Assembly (NCBI GenBank): GCA_948099385.1
Contig: CANUEZ040000031.1
Span: forward strand, 3,651,001-3,715,000
DNA from: Fasciola hepatica
Lineage: Eukaryota > Platyhelminthes > Trematoda > Plagiorchiida > Fasciolidae
Direction of reading: 5' to 3'
DNA length: 64,000 nt
The notes below the pieces were generated by a model. The model worked only from the letters and a program-made list of their open reading frames with translations. It did not search any database and was not told where the DNA came from. Positions 58,330-64,000 of the stretch are shown here, in pieces (the first letter of the stretch is position 1; every line of letters starts with the position of its first letter). The translations under genes were made by a program, and so were the position numbers.

Positions 58330-61300
58330 GAACAATTTCCGCTAATGATAATCATCATGGTTATGTACGACTGACCGCATCCCTCATCTTGAAATATTTT
58401 CCCACCCCTGTGTGATAAATAAAACAAAACAAAGGGAAGATTAGAAGAATGTTGCCATCCATGAATGACCCTGGAGTTCAGCATCGGGTTTCGACTTACC
58501 ACTTACAGAAAATCCGAATGCAGTCATTTACTTTCTGCCCCTTCCTCTTAAAACTACCAGTTTCTTTGGAAGTTAAACTTCCAAACAAAATCTGACCGCA
58601 GAATACACTTAATTCTGACCGTCTTCATTTCACAGCGATTTGGAGTCTAGGATCAATACGGGTATGTTACAAAACTGACAAGGTCAGCAATAACTGGATC
58701 CTTATATTGCGTGGTTTTTTTCTCTTGGAATCGTTTTACTACATCCGATGAGTTCACCAACTCGGTAACTGCTTTCAGGTCAGCGGATTCAACCTAGCAA
58801 CTCAATGGTCAAGCGAAGGATCATTCCAGAAAATCATTTCCCAACTGTGAAGGACAATTTTAGACCTGTAGTGAAATCAGTATCTTGACTAAGAGCTGCG
58901 TCTTCCTTGCCGCCATCCATCCCGTACTGACGTGCTGTTATGAAACTTCCCCGTTGAAAGCTCAGGGTGCACATGACTGGAGGTGTTCTGCACTGAATTC
59001 GGAGGATGATGCCTTGTGATTGACCAAAATCCCGTGTTCTTTCAAAGTCACCTGATCCAGCGGTGTGACCGTATCTTACGGCGATCAGACTCTCTATCCA
59101 GCCTTCTGTCTGTTAAAAACTGATGTCGTCTTGGATATCGATTGTGAATGTCTACATTGTTTGCATTAGCTTGGTTAGTCTTTGATACGTGCGACTGGAA
59201 ACAGAACCGAGTCTTCGTTGGTACGAGACTTATTACCAACCGCCGCGCATACTCGGTGATGGTTTGATCTATTCAAGTCACAGGAGATACATTTCGCAAT
59301 AAACATTTCCTACTAACATCGCTCTAAGAATTGCATCTTTGACGGAAAACTAAGGCGTTCCATTCGAAGCCAGAATATCGAATTACAATCGGTTATTTTG
59401 TATTGGAGAAAAAGATACGATCCAAGATAAGAAACTGGTTGACCGCAAAACATCGCCCATTCAAACTTCCCTATAACCGCGTTTTACGCCAATTATATAT
59501 AAGTAAACTGATAAACCTTTCGCCTAATACAAATTTAAATTTAAAATCACGTGACCAGTAACCCCGAGGACAACTTGACTTAGTTCCATTTCGGCGTTCA
59601 AGTTTCACGGGAAATGATTCGAGGGAAGAGGTATATCAGGATTTTATCAAGCAAAGCGTAGTTTACATGAAATCGTCAGGTGCAACAAATCAGTGTATGC
59701 AGTAATCACCTTGGAATACATCCACTTTAAGAAAACCAGTTAATTTGTCCACGTGTTCTGCATTGGAAATGAGAGATGTACGTTTCAGTTCTAACATCAC
59801 GAATAACTTCCACATTCGTACCGTGTAATAAATACAACAAAACAAGAATGAGAATAGCTGTTACTGCACCAAAAAATTTTTTTTCTTAATTATTCTAGGC
59901 TGAGAACAGACCAGTGAGATTATGGTAATTTTAGTGATGAGAAAATAGAATTTCAACTTGAACCAGAAGCCTGGACCTGCTAGGGGCTTGATTTCAAGTA
60001 AAATGAGGCTTGAGTTCAGCCAAATCAAGAACACCGGTGACCCAGTGATGAACTGGGATGCATTCTGAGTCCATGCGTTGAGTGAACTCGTAATACTACA
60101 TTGCGTCCAAGATTCTGATTCAGGTATCCAGACTTTGGAATATTATCTATTGTTGACTCCAAACGACGAACCAGATATGGGCAACTCAAGGTAGCTAAAA
60201 GTTGGGCATTGTTCCATGAAATTAAGGTCGTGGTGTAAGTAGGATGCAGCCCGGATTTCAACTCAGTTGGGGACCTTTTGAGATTTTTGGTTCATCGAAT
60301 ATCCAGGAATGTCAAAATGTATGCATTGACAATGAAGCTCATGACCGTATCCGTTAAGATATCATTTACTCTCGTGAAATTCCTACCCAGAAGGTATATC
60401 GTAATCTTCAAACAGAGATGCCGTAACACGCAGTACTTAGGAGATTTCAGTTGAACATATTTTTGGGAGGATGGGGGAAGTACTGTTTTTATCTTTATCC
60501 TGCCAGAGACAGAATTCTTGGTGTGAGGATTAGTGCGCCAGTGAGAAGAAAATCAGAAAGGAAGTTGGTAATGTTTGTCTTGCCGCGTAATCTCATGATA
60601 GTAAGGGTAAAACAAGGATGTTCGAAGTACCCGGTGTGAAACTAGTCGCTTCTGGTAAATTTTTGTACTAAAAAAACAACCTGTTGTCTCGGTGCGTAAC
60701 CAAACCCAACCAAACTTTATGTGGATGTCCACTCCAAACTTCAGAGTTATGTTTGTCCGTTCCATGATAGAGTAATGAACTTCTATGATCACGGTTATCT
60801 CATCTCCTCTGCATTTCCGGTACTGACGTCATATTGTAACAAGGTTGACAAGACGGGGTAGGATACTCGTATTCCAGCGGCCAAACAAATCGAGTCATGA
60901 AACACATGCAATCGTTAAGTAGGCCCTTTTTCAGACTGCGCGGCACCAACATTGCTGTTGCGGCTGCTTGAGTGCTTCCGCTTCGTTTTGGCCATTTTCC
61001 CGTGGCCGATAGCTTGCTTTTGTTGGGCGTCATTTTTATTCGGTTGATCCGATTGCCTCAGTTGACGGCTTGGTCGGCAGCTCCTTACCTGGGCTATCTT
61101 ACTGGTTGCCAGAGATCCCGCTGCTTCCCCTCTGGTAGTCTGTATGCCTCCTTTTGTCTGCTTCGGGAAGCCTCCGACATATTGGCTTTCTGTTCTTTTG
61201 TCTATGGCTCTCGATTGGTTCGTCCGTTCACCTTGATATTCACGTCGTTCCCTTGCCCCAGCAATCCCCGTTACAATATGACAACAACCGAGTTATGTGA

Positions 61301-61462
61301 AACACCCAAATCGGAGGTGCGCGTCCTCAAAACAAAATATTTCTTGCACGTAGTTCCTTTGCATCTTCCTTCCAAATAGTTGAATCAGTATTCTGGTTAC
61401 TTTCAGTGTTGTTGTCATTGTTTTTCCGTCTCATTTTCTGGCAACTGTAATTTCGCATATAG
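58330..61462. other. Remainder of intron 9, no gene recognised
   Basis: A 135-codon frame at 60972-61379 (+) and a 77-codon one at 60800-61033 (-) have no similarity I recognise. Confidence 0.4.
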
Positions 61463-61631
61463 ATCAATGTGACCGAACAATTGGGCAACCTTCAACGTCA
61501 CATATCAAACTGGTCCGAGGACACAACGTGGAGTCGAACAGGAATTAACTGTAGTTTAAATCTGTACTGGCACGGACACGATTCACGCAATCGGGCCGGG
61601 CACCGAATGATCAATGAGGACAATGTTAAAG
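61463..61631 (+). CDS. Plexin exon 10 of window: IPT-like strand before PSI-3
   Basis: Acceptor gcatatag, donor gtgtgt, 169 nt, phase 0 at the start and 1 at the end. It reads INVTEQLGNLQRHISNWSED, then GINCSLNLYWHGHDSRNRAG and INEDNVKG. The segment LNLYWHGH...INEDNVKG corresponds to plexin 'F.VVWNG.F.IDNP..LK..LYKC', the strand that leads straight into the third PSI domain. Three sequons (NVT, NWS, NCS) suggest a heavily glycosylated loop. The next exon must begin in phase 1 and would be expected to carry YKC-type PSI-3 residues. None was found in the rest of the window, which ends in an acceptor-like sequence. Confidence 0.82.
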
Positions 61632-62344
61632 GTGTGTTTCGTCTCGCCGTCACTCCTGTTGTTTTTTCCCACTAGACTTTTTCGTATTTTGACCGGTCAC
61701 TGGCTCAGATAGCCGAAATCATTCTCGGTAGAAATCAGTTTAACTTGGCCCAAGTTCCCGGAGTGTTTTAAGGTGCTTCAGTGGGCTTCATTTCACGGTG
61801 TTTGACTTTCATACTGTTGTATCACGTTTGTCAATAGAATGCCTCGGGTGGGCGTTAATCGACACGGACAATTACATGTCTGACTTTTGGATTCAGGGAT
61901 TCGAGTTCTTGTACCACCGGACACATCATGTAGGGTGGCGTTTGACTCTTACCAGTGTTGTGCGCACATCCGCTAGACCAACGATCATGGTTTTCCTGTG
62001 ATGAATGTTCCAACTGTTATAAAGTGTTGATTCCCAAGAGGAGATATGTCTGGCCCGCAATGCGGACGTGTAATAACAACCAGCCAGCTCCGTAGTTGAT
62101 CTTCTCATCACGGAGCGTAGTTGAGGTGAACTTCTCGGCCACTAACTTACTCTCATCTCTCTCGTAAGCTTCTATTTAGACTCCATTGGCAAAAACCGTA
62201 ACAGGCAAGACGAAGATGTTTGGACGGTTTTATAAACCCTTACTTCATTACATTTACCAGTTGATAAAAAGGTATCATGTGTTTTCATTAATGCTATAAA
62301 AGCGTAGTTTATCATAACACTTTGGTCGACTGTCCATCAAATCT

Positions 62345-62490
62345 TGCACGCGACGTACAAGGCTACGCCGTACAAGGAGGATTCGGGTGAGATCCGAGAG
62401 CGCATCGTGCTAGCGTTTCAATTCGGACGAAATTGGCTGCGTGTAGCTCACGCTACGCGAGTCAGGATGAAGATAGAGAATAGTTAGGTA
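62345..62490 (+). mobile_element. Possible DNA-transposon transposase N-terminal HTH fragment
   Basis: One frame reads TYKATPYKEDSGEIRERIVL, then AFQFGRNWLRVAHATRVRMK, before a stop at about 62487. The pattern 'E.RERIV..F..G..W..VA...GV' is that of the helix-turn-helix start of Tc1/IS630-type transposases. No catalytic part follows. Identification rests on a short stretch only. Confidence 0.35.
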
Positions 62491-64000
62491 TGTGCGATAC
62501 ATCATCGTTGTTCAGTTTTTGCGCGTTCGTCTCATTATAACAGGAAAATTCCCCTGCTTTCAAAATTTTCAACACTGATGTATGCTATAAATGAAAATCA
62601 TGGGCCAATTTCCTTATACTTTCGCGTCCGCAATCTGATACTTGTCGGTAGGATGTCCTCGTAACGGAGCTCGGGGGTCAACCGCATTCGACGTCAGCTT
62701 CGTTTGCGCACATTATCTGATCTCACCAACGCCGCCCACACGCGTTATGCAACCAAATTAATTGAAAAATAACTCAGGCGTGGATATCTATGCTCCACGC
62801 GAAAGTCAAATCAACCTGAGCGACATTTCAACAATGTGGTTACGTCATTTTCGCGACCTGTGCGTGCGTATGCGTATGTATAAGAGAGGAATCCTTCAGT
62901 CAACCATTTGATCGCAGCGTCGGAAGCACACACCGACAGAGTGGAGAGCAAAGTTGAATGATAAACAAGGGGATTGGCAGTTAAGTGAGACAGGTGGGAA
63001 GGAATGACCAATCACGATCAGTAGTCGGCGACAGTATGAAACGTCAGTTCAAGGCATGGGACACAAGAGTGGGAAGGAGGGTAGAGAAGAGAGAAAATGG
63101 CGCTGATAAACGAACAACACAAAGGTTCGTTGAACAGACGGCCGCAGGTATGATCATCATTAAGAATGCATTAACATTAAACGGTATAAAAACAATGGGG
63201 ATGGTATTGCGATACGATCAGTTTGATTGAACAAAAACGAACCGGGAAACCAGTTGACCAATGAACGGGAGGACAGCAAGACCAATGGGTGCGCAGTGGT
63301 GGGTTGGAAACCGAAGGTTATTCGAAAGCAACGTGGCAATATAAGACCAACAGTGGGTCAAACATATGAAGGGGTAAAAGGTAGGTAGCATTCATCTTTG
63401 CTGTCATCGAAAGAAAGTTAGAAAATGTGTGACACAGTTGGAGTGGATAATCAAATAAGCGTGCGATCTACTTGATCCAGGTTACGGAGTCAAAAGCAAC
63501 CGCAATCGCGGGTAACAACATTGGAGATGGTCTCCAGGGCTGGGCAGAAATGTACATATGGAGCAGTGGCAGTCAACCGAAATTTGGTTCAGTGTGGGAA
63601 TTTCAACAAGTAAATTGGGAATCAGATGCGAATGCTATCAGCCAAGTTCTACAAATAGTCATATACGGAAACTCCGTACTAACAGGTTCGAGATTTTACC
63701 TTTTTCATACGAGTTCACGAAACCGTGTGTTGGAAACTGATTGTGAAAGTGGTTCGTACCACGTAGTGTTCTAATCAGCTATCGGGTCTGAAATTTTCAG
63801 GTAATTTTTCTTAAGACGTCTAACATACCCGTAATATTCATTTCGACTAGTTAGGTTCATAATGCGCCTAAGTCTGTCTAATATCGCACTCGAGGAAAGT
63901 ATTAGTTTGCAAAATGTTCCCAAAATTTGTGAAACCCAATTCCAAAGCCATATTTTTGTTGTTTTCCATCTTGAATATTTGCACTCTCAAAAACTTGCAG
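62491..64000. other. Start of intron 10, no gene recognised; window ends at an acceptor-like site
   Basis: Frames at 62985-63230 and 63472-63774 have no similarity I recognise. The last bases, ctctcaaaaacttgcag, look like a splice acceptor, but they lack a strong pyrimidine tract. Confidence 0.35.

Larger units (their letters stand above)
3545..64000 (+). other. Plexin gene (semaphorin receptor), partial, ten exons
   Basis: Plexins are single-pass membrane receptors for semaphorins that steer cell and axon migration. The extracellular part is a Sema propeller followed by alternating PSI and IPT domains; a split Ras/Rap-GAP lies inside the cell. Ten exons in this window concatenate into one open frame of about 757 residues, with matching phases at all nine junctions and GT/AG borders throughout. 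The order is Sema (exons 1 to 4), PSI-1 (exon 5), an IPT-like spacer (exons 6 and start of 7), PSI-2 (exon 7), and an IPT-like segment (exons 8 to 10). The span from the first recognised exon to the last is about 58 kb, of which under 4 percent is coding. The 5' end (signal peptide and first Sema blades) was not recognised, and the 3' half lies outside. I cannot tell plexin A from plexin B from this portion. Exon numbering is relative to this window. Confidence 0.88.

Noticed and set aside
60972..61379. 135-codon ORF just before plexin exon 10
   Set aside because: No similarity to plexin domains; the exon 10 acceptor and phase are satisfied without it.
63472..63774. 100-codon ORF as the next plexin exon
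   Set aside because: It lacks the PSI-3 cysteine pattern expected after exon 10 and has no convincing splice sites.
1..64000. CRISPR array, operon or defence system
   Set aside because: No regularly spaced direct repeats or prokaryotic gene organisation; splice sites and retroelements show a eukaryotic intron-rich locus.

Overview
This is eukaryotic genomic DNA, AT-rich and dominated by introns and repeats. There is no long uninterrupted ORF, but conserved short coding blocks lie between consensus GT/AG splice sites. A large-intron plexin gene combined with RTE-type LINEs, Penelope-like elements, CR1/jockey-like LINEs, a Tc1/mariner relic and tRNA-derived repeats fits a flatworm, most probably a parasitic fluke (trematode). 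The organism is an inference from this mix, not something the sequence proves.

The one host gene I can support is a plexin (semaphorin receptor) on the + strand, spanning from position 3545 past the window end. Ten exons can be placed: 3545-3901, 4654-4776, 5930-6121, 13084-13212, 26636-26940, 42902-43362, 46410-46747, 52749-52844, 55319-55420 and 61463-61631. Phases agree at every junction (0,0,0,0,2,1,0,0,0, then 1 at the last donor). Together they give 2272 nt, about 757 residues. They encode the C-terminal part of the Sema beta-propeller, PSI domain 1, an atypical IPT-like spacer, PSI domain 2, and the following IPT-like segment up to just before the expected third PSI. The signal peptide and first half of the Sema domain are not recognisable upstream. 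The transmembrane and GAP parts must lie beyond position 64000.

The introns (0.75 to 16 kb) hold a layered set of dead mobile elements. The commonest is an RTE-like LINE with an EEP endonuclease and a reverse transcriptase, and several 3' ends carry short (CTGAA)n-type tails. Two copies of its endonuclease region, at 22939-24301 (+) and 29562-30895 (-), form an almost perfect inverted repeat of about 1.35 kb separated by 5.3 kb. They share the same in-frame stop and the same lost catalytic residue. Other elements are two Penelope-like GIY-YIG relics (21.4 and 45.0 kb, the second beside an inverted copy of its own tail), CR1/jockey-like relics (11.6 and 47.4 kb), a Tc1/mariner transposase relic (57.2 kb), and a short internally deleted LINE derivative (50.6 kb). 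Another copy of the 5' half of that derivative is nested inside an older antisense LINE tail (18.7 kb).

No intact mobile-element ORF is present, and I found no CRISPR, operon or prokaryotic system. The most unusual structural signals are the large inverted repeat, the Penelope tail palindrome, and the short 5'/3'-fused LINE derivative.
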